This document shows, in pieces, positions 1 to 14,159 of a stretch of DNA of 64,000 bases. Origin of the DNA: Chrysomallon squamiferum (lineage: Eukaryota > Mollusca > Gastropoda > Neomphalida > Peltospiridae); the NCBI GenBank assembly GCA_012295275.1, contig CM022670.1, positions 19,252,698 through 19,316,697 of the forward strand, in the 5' to 3' direction. The translations under genes and the position numbers were made by a program. The notes below the pieces were generated by a model. It saw only the letters and a program-made list of their open reading frames with translations. It did no database searches and was not told where the DNA came from. Numbering within the stretch: the stretch's first letter is position 1; the number at the start of each line of letters is the position of its first letter.

Positions 1-422
1 GCACAGGTGCAGTAAGAACAACTTTGAAGGAAATTCAATATGTCTCAAGTTCATTTTATAACATATATAGCACCATTAAATAGAAGGGAATACAATTAAA
101 TTAAAATAAAATAAAAACAAAACTTTAAAAAAAATGTCACTTCTTTTCAGGTTAAAAATAATATTGTTAAAAAACACTTCAAGCCCATTATGTTAACAAA
201 AACAGACAGGTGATAAAATGCAATTTTCATTGGATTTAATATAACCTGCACTTGATACCTTGCTAAATAATTTTCTCTAATAATGTAATACAAAGAGAAA
301 ATAATAAATTAATTAAAATTAAAATAAATCAAATAGAAAGTAAGAAAAAAATAAAAGTAAATAAATAATAAAATAAAAATAAATATTAATGAAATTTTTT
401 AAATCCACAAATTATAAATATT

Positions 423-455
423 TATGTATGTATGTATGTATGTATGTATGTATGT
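423..455. repeat. (TATG)n microsatellite
   Basis: About eight uninterrupted tetramers. Confidence 0.9.
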
Positions 456-2055
456 TAATTCATTTTTTTTAAGTTTCATTTTCTGTTTATAAAAAAGCCT
501 TAAAACAGCAGTCAAATTTTACTTGTGTTTTTTTTTTTAGTTTTCCACAAACATGATATGGAAACTTTAGAGGACTGGCCAATAAGAAAATTATCTTCTG
601 CCAAATAGAGCAACTGTTTTTGAGAAAACGTGGCATAGCTTGGCTTGTGAAAGGATTACATGTTCACCTTGCTGGAAGGAGGTCATGAGAAAAGCCTTGA
701 TGAGGTGTCTACAGTATACCTAACACAACAAAGAGGAGTGTAACAAGACCTTGATTTAGCAGATTAGTCTTGTATACTTTCATTGTTTAGACTCCAACAG
801 GTAAGAAAGGATATACGTAGTTGAGATGTAGTGAGAAGAAATGAATGTGTTTACTCACAGAGACAGGAATGGAGAGAAGAAGAAAAAGGGACAGAAAGCA
901 TGAAGTAGAGAAAAATAGCAATGCAAAAAAAATAAAAAATAAAAAATAAAAATAAAAATTATAATATATATATAAAAATGTAATAATAATAATAAATAAA
1001 TAAAAATAAAGAATAAATAGAAAAATATGTTGCTTTCAGTAAAACATTCAGTTTCATATTATATTAAAAAAGAGTATTAAACAGAATCAATATGTATATA
1101 TATTTTTTAATAATTCTGCAGTAAAATGTAAAAATCTTATTCAATGTCATCAATATGAATACTGGTGAATATTAATTTATATGAACTGGGACTGAAACAC
1201 CTCAGTCCAAAACTGATTATGACTGTTCAACATGCAAAAAATCAGAAAAAAAAAAATCCTAAACGTATAATATATAGTGGTACAATTTTAATGAACATAT
1301 TAATTTTAAAAAGATTCCTTGTACAGCTATCATGGAGTAATACTTGACTCATTTTTGAACAGCTCCTTTAATTTGTAAATATATAAGGATGGAAGAAAAT
1401 CTAATCAGAAAAGCCAGAATGATGCTGTAACAAAATGATCTGCAGTGTCATATGTAACAACAATAGTGCAAGCAAGGAAAACCATTGCCACTGGTAAATA
1501 ATAAGGCGTGTGGGAATTAATGCATTTTTGATAGCTATTTTCCAAGACCCCACGCTGTTCCCCCTGGTAGATGATTTTAGCAGAAATGACTGCCATACAC
1601 TGTACAAACCATATCACAGTGGGGATTACCCTCTGATGTACAGATCAATACTTTATATACACCAGACAGACGGTTTTTTTTTATTTCTGAATAATAACAA
1701 AACCATAAAAAGTCCATGAAACTGAATAACCCGACCATGAATGGAAATGAAAATAAAAACTTTTTATATTTTTAATGAAATTCTAGGGTTTATTTGTTTT
1801 ACTATAATCTTGATTTAATCATAAAATTAACATTGTGATCATCATGACTAAAATGAAGAATGAATAAGTTGTATATTTTAAAGATTTTGTTAGATGAATA
1901 TAATTTATTATTATTTCATAATATTCAAGATGATAACAAACCAAAAAGATTCATTCAAATAAGCCTGAGGAATAGTAATGATTTAAATATTTAATATAAA
2001 TGTATAATGTATGATTTATTATGAATGTAAAGCAAATATAGATTTTAAAAAAAAG

Positions 2056-2099
<44 letters not shown>
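2056..2099. repeat. (ATA)n microsatellite
   Basis: About fourteen uninterrupted AAT-type trimers; the short Ile-rich open frame over it is an artefact. Confidence 0.95.
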
Positions 2100-2454
2100 G
2101 CAATCATTGTTTTCATTGAAGAACATTCCCAATATGAATTTGTTTTCATCTCTTAATTCCTGTTTGATTTTACACATCACAGTGTTTATTAATAATCAAA
2201 ACAGATTCACTGGCAAAAGTGTAAATTTTCACCTTTGTCATAAATAATATTAATATCACTCCAAAAATAACACATAAATTGATTCTTTATTGTCAAATTA
2301 AATATTATTGAAAGCACAAAAACTTTTAACCTTGAACACCAGGTTGCAAAATGTAATATGAAATTTCTCCATAAAAAGTTTGATAGAAGTGTTTAATATT
2401 CTCAAGCTTTTTTAAGTCAACATATTGTAATCTCTACTTTTTGTTTAAATCATA

Positions 2455-2550
2455 TAAAATAAATAAGTAAATAAGTAAATAAATAAATAAATAAATAAAT
2501 AATAATAAATAATAATTATAATAACAATAGTAATGATAATAATAATAATT
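2455..2550. repeat. (AAAT)n/(AAT)n tract
   Basis: Mixed tetramer and trimer A/T repeat with a few substitutions. Confidence 0.85.
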
Positions 2551-3849
2551 TTATTTTGTTAAGTATAATAAATAAAAAGAAATGTATACCTTAAGAATTT
2601 GACAACAATAAAACAAAAACAATAATTCATTTTGCTAAATGTTATGCTTTAATTATAAACAACCAAAACCAGACAATAAATCATTTCTGTAAACTTTTCC
2701 AAACCTTGGATTTGTTTTCCCCCATTGTTTTTCTGACTCATATTAACAAATTACCCATCAGAAGACCTACATACAACAACTCAACATCAGCCTCTAACAT
2801 ACTCAATCATTTCAAACTGTGCCAGCTCATCTTAGCAACACAGTGAAACACATCTTCACCAAGAGGCTTTTGCTTAATGGCCTCTTCAAAAGAAAGTGCG
2901 GAGAGAAACAGGTGTAAAAGTAATCTGCTGTCTATATTTTGACTCCCACAATTATCTGCTGACAAAAGTTTTCAGCAAGCAGGGAATGATTTCTCAGCTT
3001 ACACTGGAGCTATGTGTCACAAAACAGTGAAAGTGGCCACCTCTGTTTGAAATCACTGATGAAACAAAACTCTGTGAGAATCTGAGAGAAAAACAGACTA
3101 TTAATATCACCTTTTGGCATAGTGATTAAGATACTGGCTTTAAGACTGCTTCTGTCAAAAGTTTATTAGGCAATTATAACTTTCTTTTCTCTCAAAATCT
3201 TTTTTCAATAGACAAATAAAACTTTTGAAATGTCTGACCAAGACTAAATTTAAACACATTTTCAAATGGTCAAAAAAGAATGATACACTACCATTAATTC
3301 TATGAACACATTAAACTAAAAGATTTTGAGTGAATTACCACGGCACTGTGCTTGAACCATCAATACCCACTTCAAATGGTTACTTGATATTTCAAAACTG
3401 ACACTGCCTTTTGCTAGGAGATGCTGGTATAAAACAGTTGTTTCAATCTTTAATTGAAGTTTAATCAGGTGGATCTATTATAACATAAGGCTAGTATACT
3501 AGCAGATCTTCAGCAATCAAGCAATGCTCTTGGATTAGGAGCCCATGACTGATGTGGATGTATATCCAGTGGATTTAACCATGTTGATTATTTGATATGA
3601 GAATAATGTAATAACTTTTTATTTTTATAAAGAAGTAATGCATCATGTTGGAGAATGTGAATCTTTTTTTTTATAAATATCATTAACAAGACTGCATTCA
3701 ACATTGAAATGAATGTTTTAACAGATTTAAAATAAATTTTAATACTCTAGGACCTTTTGCTAAACATATGTTTGTTTGAATGAAATGTATTCTTTGAACA
3801 GAATAATAATTTAACAATCATTATTCAGGTTTCTAATTCTAGCTAATGT

Positions 3850-4150
3850 TATTTTCTTAGCATATCTATGTCACTTTAAATTTTCTTAACAAAACAAGCA
3901 AACCACTTCAGTAAATTTAAATTTCAAATACAGCTGTAACACTGTTTTAAACAGGCTGAGACAGCTTTTATTTTGTTATAAAACTTGAAATTTGAAATTA
4001 CTGACCAATTTTATTGCCATTTTCTAAGTGCATCTATGTTACTTTAAATATACTTTTGGGAAGAATCAAACCACATTATAATTAATTTCAATTTCAAATA
4101 AAGTTACCACATTATTTTATGTAGCTTTTATTACATCATTAAACTAGAAT
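3850..4150. repeat. Diverged tandem duplication, ~168-bp period
   Basis: Two copies share ATCTATGTcACTTTAAAT, CAAACCAC, AATTTCAAATA and GCTTTTATT in the same order, starting near 3863 and 4031. Confidence 0.6.
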
Positions 4151-6935
4151 CTCATACATTTTTCTTTTTTTTTTTTTTCTTTTTTTTATAACACTTTTAT
4201 TTCCTAACAAGTTAAAACAATTTTAATAAAGGATTTAAAAAAAGTTATAAATTGTTTTTGTTTCTTTTTCTTCATTTTTACTCTCTTTTTTTTTTTAAAT
4301 AACAAACAAATCAATGGAAAATTTATTATTATTAATATCAAAAACACACTATTTGTAAACAGTCTAGTCTTTTCCACCTATAATTTAAAATATAGTGTAA
4401 ACACATTGAAGTTTTCTCCCAGTCTAGTTATCATGCCACATACTTATCACAGGTATCTGTCTGTAATAAGTGGTCCAAGAACCCATCACTCCATTTGAGT
4501 CTCAAACTCAAATAATATATGATCATATAGCTTTCCTCACACTGCAATGTGCCTGTCAATGGCTTGTCAAAGTGGCCAGGAAAACAAGATGTTTCTTAAG
4601 TGGTCTGTAAATACATGCTACCAGGCTGGAAGCCACTGTTAAGTCTTTTTCAGTTCATGATTGAAGAGAAAATATGATATCCATATGTGAGAGACCATCT
4701 AACACCCATACAAGCATTATCAGATTCATCTTGTTTAAATCAACATGATCACTTCAGTGTTAAGTTCTTATATAAACTGTGGTAAAGAAGATAGCATCCA
4801 TAGGAAGTGGGTTTCAAAGACTAAGGTAAAAATGGCTAAGTTTTTAAAGATCTGAGAGCAGTCTACATTTTTGGGTTGGTTTATTTTAGTTTTATTTATA
4901 TATTATTTTAATTTATATTATTTTATTTTATTTTGATTATGATATTTTGAATGTTATAGAGAATATTAAATAAAAAGACCAGACATTAGCAAACATTTTA
5001 TTTTGAAATCTTAAATTTACACATAAATATGGTGTTAAAAATTTAAATCTGAATTTAAAATTCAAATCTTAATACCCTCTCATAATGTATTTATAGCTGG
5101 AACTGTAGTTGTAGTTTTAGTTTACAGTATCCACAAATTTACATTACTCAGTCAACAAACTTGTTTAAAGTCCATTTGCTTGGTGTTAAGAAAAACATTT
5201 TCCATTAAAAATTAAAAGAAATTAAACATTTTCCAAGGGGGGAAAAGTTGTACATTTCTTTCTTAAACACTTTTTTTTTCTTTCTTCTTTTAAATAATAA
5301 AATAAACTCACTTAAGGTCCCTTCAGAACATAGTGAGATTAAAATTTAGAAACCTGTCACTGAAGATATCCAAGGGGATTTAAATAATGTTTTCAGTATT
5401 TAGAGAAAAAACAAATGAAAAAGCATCAAGGGGACACTGAATGTCTTTGAAATTAATTTACAGAAACTGTAATGTCTTTGAAAATTGCAAACTACAACAA
5501 ACCATGGTAACAGATTAAAGATGTGAAGACAAAGAGACACATATGTTTTATTTTAACTTTCTTTTTATATTAGAATGTGGACATTTTATAAAGATATAAA
5601 GTATGTAACAAAACAAACTTTAACACACACAGGAAAAAGAAATTTTGAAAGTAGTGATAGACTAAAAATAAACAACAAAATGCCCTCTTTCTGAATCATT
5701 TTCCTACATTCAAACACAAAATACAAATACTCAAAAAAATTCAAATTTAGTATAGAATAAAACTGAATACAGTACAATAAAATTAAAATAAATAAAGATA
5801 CCCAAACAAATGATAACCCTAACACAAAAATACCTAACCTCTGTGAACGGAATTGTTAAAATAAGCATTCAGCAAATATTCACATGACACTCTTTTCTGT
5901 TCAATGTAATTATTTTTATCAAAAGCTGGAGATAAAAACACAGTAAAAAGTCCATTCTCAGGCAATATATTAGCATTGTAGTCAGACTCGGACAGAGCCG
6001 AAAGTAACAAGGAGTAGATAACTGGGGCATACCATTTTACCACCAAGGAAAAGCAATAAAACAGCATATAATGTGTAAAAGAGGAGTGATTAGATAAGCG
6101 TAACAGTGCTAATGGTGTGTTAAGGGGCAGGCGGACCGGGAAATAATGAGTTTGTGAATGAACTTTGCAGGGATAATTAAAACAAACACCAGAGAAAACA
6201 TGTACAAAGGATATGATATGCCAGTGTGATGTTGTTTATCATTTGTTCTACATTCAAAAATTAGGTAATAAATAAAAGATAAACTACATATGCAGTGTTT
6301 TAAGTATAATTAAACAGACATTTTATCTTGTGTTTGTAAGTTTATTAAATTCATTTGTTTTTGCATGCTTTAAAATTAGGACTGTAAATATTAATTAAAG
6401 ATAATATAAGCCATACATCTTTTTTTTAATTATTTAAATTTATAAATATTTAGAGAAATTTAATAGAAAATAAAATAATTTCTAAAAGCAATGAAATCTA
6501 AAAAATTAGATTGTAATATATATTTATATAAAGAAGAAAACAGAAAACAGAAAAGAAAAAGAGAATATACATGTGTGTGTGTTATGCATAAATGAATAAA
6601 GTAAAGTTAGATTAACATAAACACCAGTCACATGCTAATTATCTAGCAAATATAGTCAGTCATTCATTAAATATTTAAAAACAGACACAGTCTGTGATAG
6701 AAAATATTACTACTTTTACTGGCCACTTTCCAAAATTCAGTTTCCCTTTACAATATATTATTATTCTTGGTGGCACTAATAACCACCCCACAGGGCTATA
6801 GCTTACCTCTGTGATTTCAATACCTCTACAGCTTTATTTGAATTTATATTATTACTCTGCATTCAGTACAGGAACACACAAGATGTCCTTTTATTGTCAT
6901 ATCATGGAGCCTCTGCTTAATGTGAACAATCACTT

Positions 6936-7370
6936 TATGACAAACAGAAAATATTTATTTTCAGTCTAATTAACATGTCTGTAAGTACTACATTCAAAAT
7001 TACCAATAAAAATGGAAAATAAGTAATATATAGAGATATTATGATGTAACTGCTGCGTGACAAAGATCTTGTTAATGTGTCAAAGTAAATAATTTTATTT
7101 ATTTTCAGTTTGATTAATACATCATTCCATAACTATGTTCAAAATTACCAATAAAAGCAGCTTCATGTAAAATATATATTGTATCTGCTAAACATCAAGT
7201 TTGGTTGACAAAGTATTAATGTAAATATTTTTATTTATTTTCAGTCTGATTAATCTCAGTCCATAGTACATTCAAAATTACCATTAAAAATGTAAAATAA
7301 ATATTATATATTTAAGTTGTAATGAATTGCTCTTTGTCAAGGTCACTGGGTTATGTATCAAGGCAAATAG
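6936..7370. repeat. Diverged tandem repeat, ~140-bp period, three to four units
   Basis: Three units share TTTATTTATTTTCAG (ends 6964, 7108, 7244), TGATTAAT or CTAATTAA, then ATTCAAAATTACCA and a downstream TGACAAAG. A truncated fourth unit begins about 7334. Confidence 0.6.
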
Positions 7371-9639
7371 AAATGCTGTAGAATATACCTCTTCTTTTTT
7401 ACCCCCTAAATTTAAAATTATTTAAAATGCCTTATTGTTAGATAAAGCTTTATAACAGTACTAATTAATTCAGATAAAAAAATTATCTGCAGATTTATTG
7501 CATCATCATCATCATCATTATAACAAATTAATATAAATATAAAATTTTGATTAAAACAAAATTAGGCTAACAAATGAAAAATGTTCTCATGAATATTCAT
7601 AATTTATTTCAGGGTATACTTTACATGTATTTATGTTAATTCAATTATAATTGGCATGTTTATGCAATACACGTTAGGTGTCAGCAGCCTGCCTGTGGTA
7701 ACATTAGCACAGAACACATTTGTATGCATGAATGTAACAATGACACAACATTATCTATTAGGCGACATATCTTTACTGCTTATTTAAATGTTTTTATACT
7801 TAGGTCAGTTATTAAGTAATACTGCTGAGGATGTCTGAAAATTATAAGGATTTGTTTGGTCATTCTATTTAGCTTTATTGTTAGAACAAACAAAACAGAA
7901 ATGAAGATTTATTAATATGTACATAGATATTTTTTTTTATATAAATGCTTAGAGATTCTAATAAATATTTTTGGTTCAAAGCTAAATAAAATTATGATTT
8001 CCTCAAGATGATCAGATTTTAAAGTAAAGTAATATTTATTTATCTATTCTAGCAAATGTTTCAGTTTTGAATCAGCTAAATGTTTGTAGTAAACAGTCTT
8101 ATTAAATTTGGTAAAAATGTGATGCAAAATCTGATATAATTTTAAATTGTTATTTATCAGATATGAAAGTCATATTTGCTGATGTAGAAATTTTTAGCTA
8201 TGAAAAATATTAAGCTGGAAAAGCTCAGCAACAATAAAAAGACTACTGTTATCATAATTCAAAACCATAATATAATTTTATATTTTGATACAAAGAATTT
8301 AATATCAAGTCTCTATCAATAAGAGAGAGAGAGAGAAAAACATCCTGTTAACTTATAAAAGCATCAAACAGATTTCAATTTTCTTTCAAAAGCTATACTG
8401 TTCTGTATGTATTGATCATCTTGCCCTGATGTCACATGAAAATGACTGTTCTTAATAATTAAAAGAAAGAAAAAAGCCAATATATTTTAATTAAGTCACC
8501 AAAACTGGCAAGAAGCACATATTTGTGATACTTTAACTCAAGACTCTGTGAGGTTTGAACAGTATTAACTTTGTCTCACCAAGCTTGTAAAAAGATTAGC
8601 ATGCAAAGTCATGTTGCTGACAATGCCACATTGCACACAAGGAAGAAGTAAAGGAAAAAAAATGAGTTTTTGAAAGTATAAAAAAAAGTGCCTGGGTCAA
8701 AAATGTCAGATTCATCCATGTCAAACATGAAGCAAAATATGCTGCAAATAATATATGGTTTAAACAAAAAAAAAAAGAAAGAAAGAAAAGAATGAGAAAA
8801 AAAGGTTTAAGAAGCCAGTTCTGCACAGAAATACCTTGAATAAAATTTATGAAAAAGAAGGGAAGGAATAAAAAGGAAGAGAGATTTTTTAGGGAAAAAA
8901 AATTAAGGTTTATAACAAAAGATCTGTATCTGTCAGTCTCACACTGAAATATCATGAGCAGAATTTATGAAAAAGAAAAGAAAAATAAAGAAAAGAATGA
9001 ATCCATTAGAAACTGTTGGACATGTCCAGAGACAACAAAACACCCACAAGTAGTGGCCAAGAGCCCTTTGGTCAAGAAATTACAATTAATGGACATCTTT
9101 GGTCCATAACTTCCACTTGATCAGTTTATCATGGATTGACCCATGCTGGCTTTTTTGCCTTCTGATTAAATCTAAATGACTGGATTATTAAAAAGATAAA
9201 ATCACAATAGATGCTGTAGACAGCACTGAGCTAGTTCTTTCTGACAATGGGAAGGAATTAAAGATACAATAGGGACAGCTTGGCTTCCAGATAAGTGAAC
9301 ACATGAAATTGTTACTTAAAGGTCAGTATAGGTTCCTTGAATAATTTTGTATTTTGGACTGTCCTAAAACATCTGTCCAAACATTTGAAAAAACAAAATT
9401 TTCTCTCCAGTAAATATCATTAATTTGTTAAATTATTAGACAGAAAAATATTCAGTTTTAAAGAAAACAATACCAAAGCGAGAAGAATAAAAAAAGATAG
9501 AAAAAAAATAATAATCAGAAGAAAGAAAAAAATGTTTAAATGGCAAAATTTAAAAAAGAAAATTAAATAATAGAACAAAAAGGGCTTTACTGCATTAATA
9601 CAATAAAAATTCCACTTCACACAATAAACTACTGGTCAC

Positions 9640-10040
9640 TTGTCACAAGAGATGGACATGTGATATCCCAGCAGTCTGTGCAAGTGTCCAACCACACCAT
9701 CCGTGTTTACCTGGGTGACAGGGGTCAGGGGCAGGTAATCAACAATGATTAATAACTTCTCCAAGGGCTATTGACAGTGGGGATTAATGGCCACTGCCAA
9801 CCAAAGACATGACAATGATTCCAGGAACAGACGGATAAAGAGCCTGACCAAGTAATTCATTCTGCCAACTGCTTTGCCATTCGCTTGTCTCCAGCACTCT
9901 TTGCAAATTGTTTGTGTGCTTTTAACACCTTTTCAAGCCTTCCGTCCATAATCGTGACCTTATTGTTTACTTATTGCTAATAGCGGTCATTTCTCATTTT
10001 CAATATGGCTGACAAGTTGTCTCTGTTTCTGAGGAAATTG
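9640..10040. promoter_or_regulatory. Candidate intronic regulatory block
   Basis: The block is visibly less AT-rich than its flanks. It contains two GTTTAC fork-head cores (9706, 9964), ATTAAT/GATTAAT homeodomain-type sites (about 9748, 9783) and TTTGCAAAT (9901). No reading frame explains it. Function is inferred from composition and motif clustering only. Confidence 0.25.
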
Positions 10041-12254
10041 AGATGGAGTGCTTTCTAACAACCAGATCTATAGAAGCCATTATTGTTCTATTTACTTATC
10101 CCCCCCAGTACATGTGCAAGGACCATTTCTCATCCTATAAAAGAATTGACAATTTTTGTGGTTTTCCTGAAATGAAGATGGACAGGTTTTTAAGAGCTTT
10201 GCTGTCTTTTTTTATGATTTTTCAAACAAAGGAATGAATTGATGACTTTATAGGCAAACAGAATTAACAAGCTTTTAGCCATGTAAAAAAACCTACTTAA
10301 TTATCTGCTTTCAGTTTTTACCTAGCAAGGTTAAAAGAATACAACATGTTATATGTGACAGGTTATTAAAAGCAATGAAAGACTACAGTTAAAAAAAGAC
10401 CCATACAAACCATGAGAAAGAGAAACATAAATTTTTTATTAAAGTAATTGCTGTATGTGAACCTTGTTATTTTTTTTTTATATCAATACCAGTGATACTG
10501 ATTCTTCTAAACAAAATACATCAATAAGACAAAACAGGACATATACTGTGATATAGAAGAGTAAACAGTTTAAAAAAGAGGAATATTTTTGTTTAATGGA
10601 CATAATGGGATAAAAATAATATACATATGAAAAACAGAATGAGACAAGGAATGTAAAATAGCTCTAGTAAAATTTGTTAATAATAAGGTATGACAATAAA
10701 CCAAATGCTATACATATTTTTTCTCATTCCTTACAAAAAGAAAAAAATTAATAGGAAACAAATAAATAAAAACAAACATGACCAATAGCTAAAAACCATT
10801 CTGGTTAACAAAGGTTAACAATAATTAAGAGAAAACTGGTTTTCTGACACTCACACCTGTAAATGTGATGAGCTCCTGTACATGTTTGTGGATGTCAAGG
10901 TGGAGGAAACTTCATTAAATTTGACACCTGACAGAAAACCAACAACCAAGAAGAGTCAGTCAGTTTGATAGCAGCTTGTTACAGAATGTCTTTACTCAAT
11001 GTAAAGAATTAAGAAAGAACTGAAAAAAACACAACACCCCATTTGTGTCTGTGTACAGGTTTGTGTGCACAATATATCTGAAGGCTTAGATCTATTAATA
11101 CAGAATTTATAAAGCAAGCAAATTTACAAAAATTTGATCGATTAGCAGAATTTAGTCAATAGTAACAAACAAACAAACAATAATGGAAATATTGCTGCTT
11201 CTGATGATGATAATTGATAAACATTGAACATATTAATGATTTAGATTGTGAAATAAGACAAAATATTTTTTAAAAAAATTCTAGGAATTTAAAGAAGATT
11301 ACTTGTATAATGTTATGTATGCTAGTAACTTTGGAAAAGCTGTTTGCTAAACAAACAAAAAAAAACCCGTTGTAACATAACCACAGACTTTCATTTTTAT
11401 ATTTTTAATAATATATTTTTCCATCATGATAAACATTAAAAATTATAACACACTGGAATAATTAATTGCTTCAAAGAAATATTATCAGTATAACTCCAGT
11501 ATTAAACACTATGATAAATAACCCTTTCTGTGAAATATTTAGAAAAGCTACACCTGAAATATTATAAGGAGGTCATAATATAGGCAGTAAAGAAATAGGT
11601 GCAGTAATAAGATATGTAAAAAATGTCAGAATGACATCAGATCAACCAAGAAGTGTATGTTAAAAAAGAGACACAGCTGAATGATTCATCAGTAGCGTTA
11701 GCAATCACTCAAAGTGGTACAGCCATGTCTTAATGTTACACAGCTTTTCATTCACTTCTGACAGGTGACATAACATTCGTTTGAACTACCCAATCACCGG
11801 ATGATGATGTCAATGTGGAATGATGGGTATGTCATTGCATGTCAACATACTGCTCTATCAAACAGATATATTTTAACATTTTGTCACTTAATGCAGGAAA
11901 TCATGAATAATTAAAAAAGATTTACAGAAAATTCAACCTGATATTTGTACATTTTATTCTTTTTATAACAGTTAACAAAATGGTGTGATTTAATCTCTCT
12001 TATCTTCTTTTTCCTTTGTTCTTAATAAAACTGACTTTATCTGTCACTTCCTTCCTTTTTACTTCTTGTTTTTTTTTTTTTTTGATTTTTTTTTTCTTCC
12101 TTTCTCCTTGTAACCAATTGCTTTTTCCCTAACTCATTCACTCTGTCTTAATATGTGATTCACTTTCTCTCCTTAGTTCTCCATCTTAATATGTGATTCA
12201 ACATGGGATGCATAATAGAACAGGCTTTAGTTAATATTGCACTGTGGCACAGAC

Positions 12255-12308
12255 ATGTCAGAGCAGGTTAGGTCAGGTCAGGGCTGAGTAGAGCAGGGCA
12301 GGGCAAAA
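12255..12308. repeat. Short degenerate GGTCA/GGGCA repeat
   Basis: AGCAGGTTAGGTCAGGTCAG and then AGAGCAGGGCAGGGC form a GC-rich stretch with a 5-bp rhythm, unlike its surroundings. It includes overlapping AGGTCA half-sites. Confidence 0.5.
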
Positions 12309-12439
12309 TCACACAAACAGTTGAATCTCAGTGACACTCAATTTTCAATTAAAACAGATAAAAATACTATAACTGGTGAAAGTTGTATCAGTGCATTCAA
12401 TCAAGACAATTAATTCAGCCAATCAAAGGATGTTTCAAA

Positions 12440-12850
12440 CTGACAATATCAGATCTTTTTTCTAAGGCAATGCAACCATCAACCACTTCAGAAGGCCTTC
12501 AGCCATCCACTGAAGTGCTCAAATGAAACAGAAGACTTCATTATTTGCATTTCACAATGATAAAATTCAAACCAGCCATTGTTGGCAAAACAATATCAAG
12601 CCCTCATCAAGTTGAGCTAGGCATTCCTGCCAAGTGAGGGGTGGGGGACAGGCATCAGTCAGGTGGGACAATAGTCCCAGATGAGTAAAGGCAATTTCTA
12701 TTGTCAGCAGAGATACTGTGAAAGATAACCTTGAAGTGAAACCAGTACTGGACTGCTTTTATGCCTGGTTTGCATGTGTGATGTTCTCATTTTCAAACCA
12801 GGAATCAATTATGTGCCTTTTGATCTGCTTTTACACTGCAGCTAGTAATT
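12440..12850. promoter_or_regulatory. Candidate intronic regulatory block with octamer and Sox-like sites
   Basis: A perfect octamer ATTTGCAT (12543-12550) is followed three bases later by ACAATG (12554-12559), the reverse of a Sox core. A second CATTGTTG lies at 12577-12584. The surrounding 400 bp are less AT-rich than average and non-coding. Confidence 0.25.
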
Positions 12851-14118
12851 AGAGATCCAGTAACCAGATGTTCATATGCTAGGTGAAGACCCTTCATTTT
12901 TATAAAACAAGATTTTTTTCCATAATTAGCATAATGGTCTTCTGAAGAAACATGATAGTTTTTTTGTTATCAATTTTTAAATGGATTAACAAAATGTATT
13001 TTAGAATACATCTGTAAATTATACTGTGAGTGGAAATCTGCAGCAGACAGTGCTTGTACATCTATATATGAAATTTTCAGTAGTGAAAGTCTGTGAATAA
13101 ATAAATGAATATAGCTAACTACTGATAAACTGGTTTTAATTTCCTTAGTGCATTCAGAAAAAAAGAACATAAATAAAATGAAAAAACCCCCACCACATTA
13201 TAAACTTCTACTTACAAAATAAATGGCTTTTCTCAGCCAATTTATAAAACCTTATTAAAAGATGTGTATATTTTATGTGCATGTTTACATGTTTGTGTTT
13301 GTACTGTGTGTGTTTGTTCATAACATAATAATAATAATAATAAATAAATAAATAATAGTACAAATTTTAAAAATTTAATTTTCAATTTGAGTTCAAACTA
13401 CTGTGTAATGCATATCACAGTCCATTTCCCCTGTTGTTTATAAAAGCTCAAACAACAGATCCCAGGCTGTAGTTTTGAGTTACCGACAGGAAAAACTGGA
13501 TTAAATATTCAAATGACACTCAAGTCATCACTCCTTGGCAACAATTTAAAGAATCTGTCACTGAATAGTCACTGGAGGGATCAACACAGAACTAAATTCC
13601 CACAATGCACCTGGTGTGAGGATTTAACACTTTAAATTATAATAAGGCAAATTATAGAGTTTTTGATACTCCACTTGACCCTTGTGCTTTGATATGGTAT
13701 GTTCTGGTAGTATTATATTAAAGGTGATGGACAGGTATGTCCAGGTGTCTGACTACAACCATCTGTCTTGTCTTTCACCTGATATTGTAAACAATACCAT
13801 ATTTTTAATATTTAGATTCAAAAACTGTTTTCTTAACATGCAGGTTTACGGTTTCAGTAATGATTTAAACTAAAAACATGCCATGGATTTAGCTGTATTT
13901 GTAATGTAAGGATATATTTTGATAACCAATGTTGTAATGGTTATCCTGATTGAAAAATATTTAGAAAAATAACAATTCATTTATTTTCCCTCAGTTTCCT
14001 ATAAAACAAACCAAAAACGAAATACCTAAAGCCAATATCACAAAACCCCAACACAATAACAAACCAAACAAATAAACAAATAAATAAAATCAATTAATGT
14101 TTTATGACCTCATTTATA

Positions 14119-14122
<4 letters not shown>

Positions 14123-14155
<33 letters not shown>
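14123..14155. repeat. (TA)n microsatellite
   Basis: About sixteen uninterrupted TA dimers. Confidence 0.95.

Positions 14156-14159
<4 letters not shown>

Noticed and set aside
3115-3160. A-box-like sequence (AGTGATTAAGATACTGGCTT)
   Set aside because: No B-box at the right distance, so I cannot call a tRNA or SINE.
8596-8955. 119-codon Phe/Leu-rich open frame on the minus strand
   Set aside because: Its composition mirrors A-rich plus-strand DNA, with no family resemblance.
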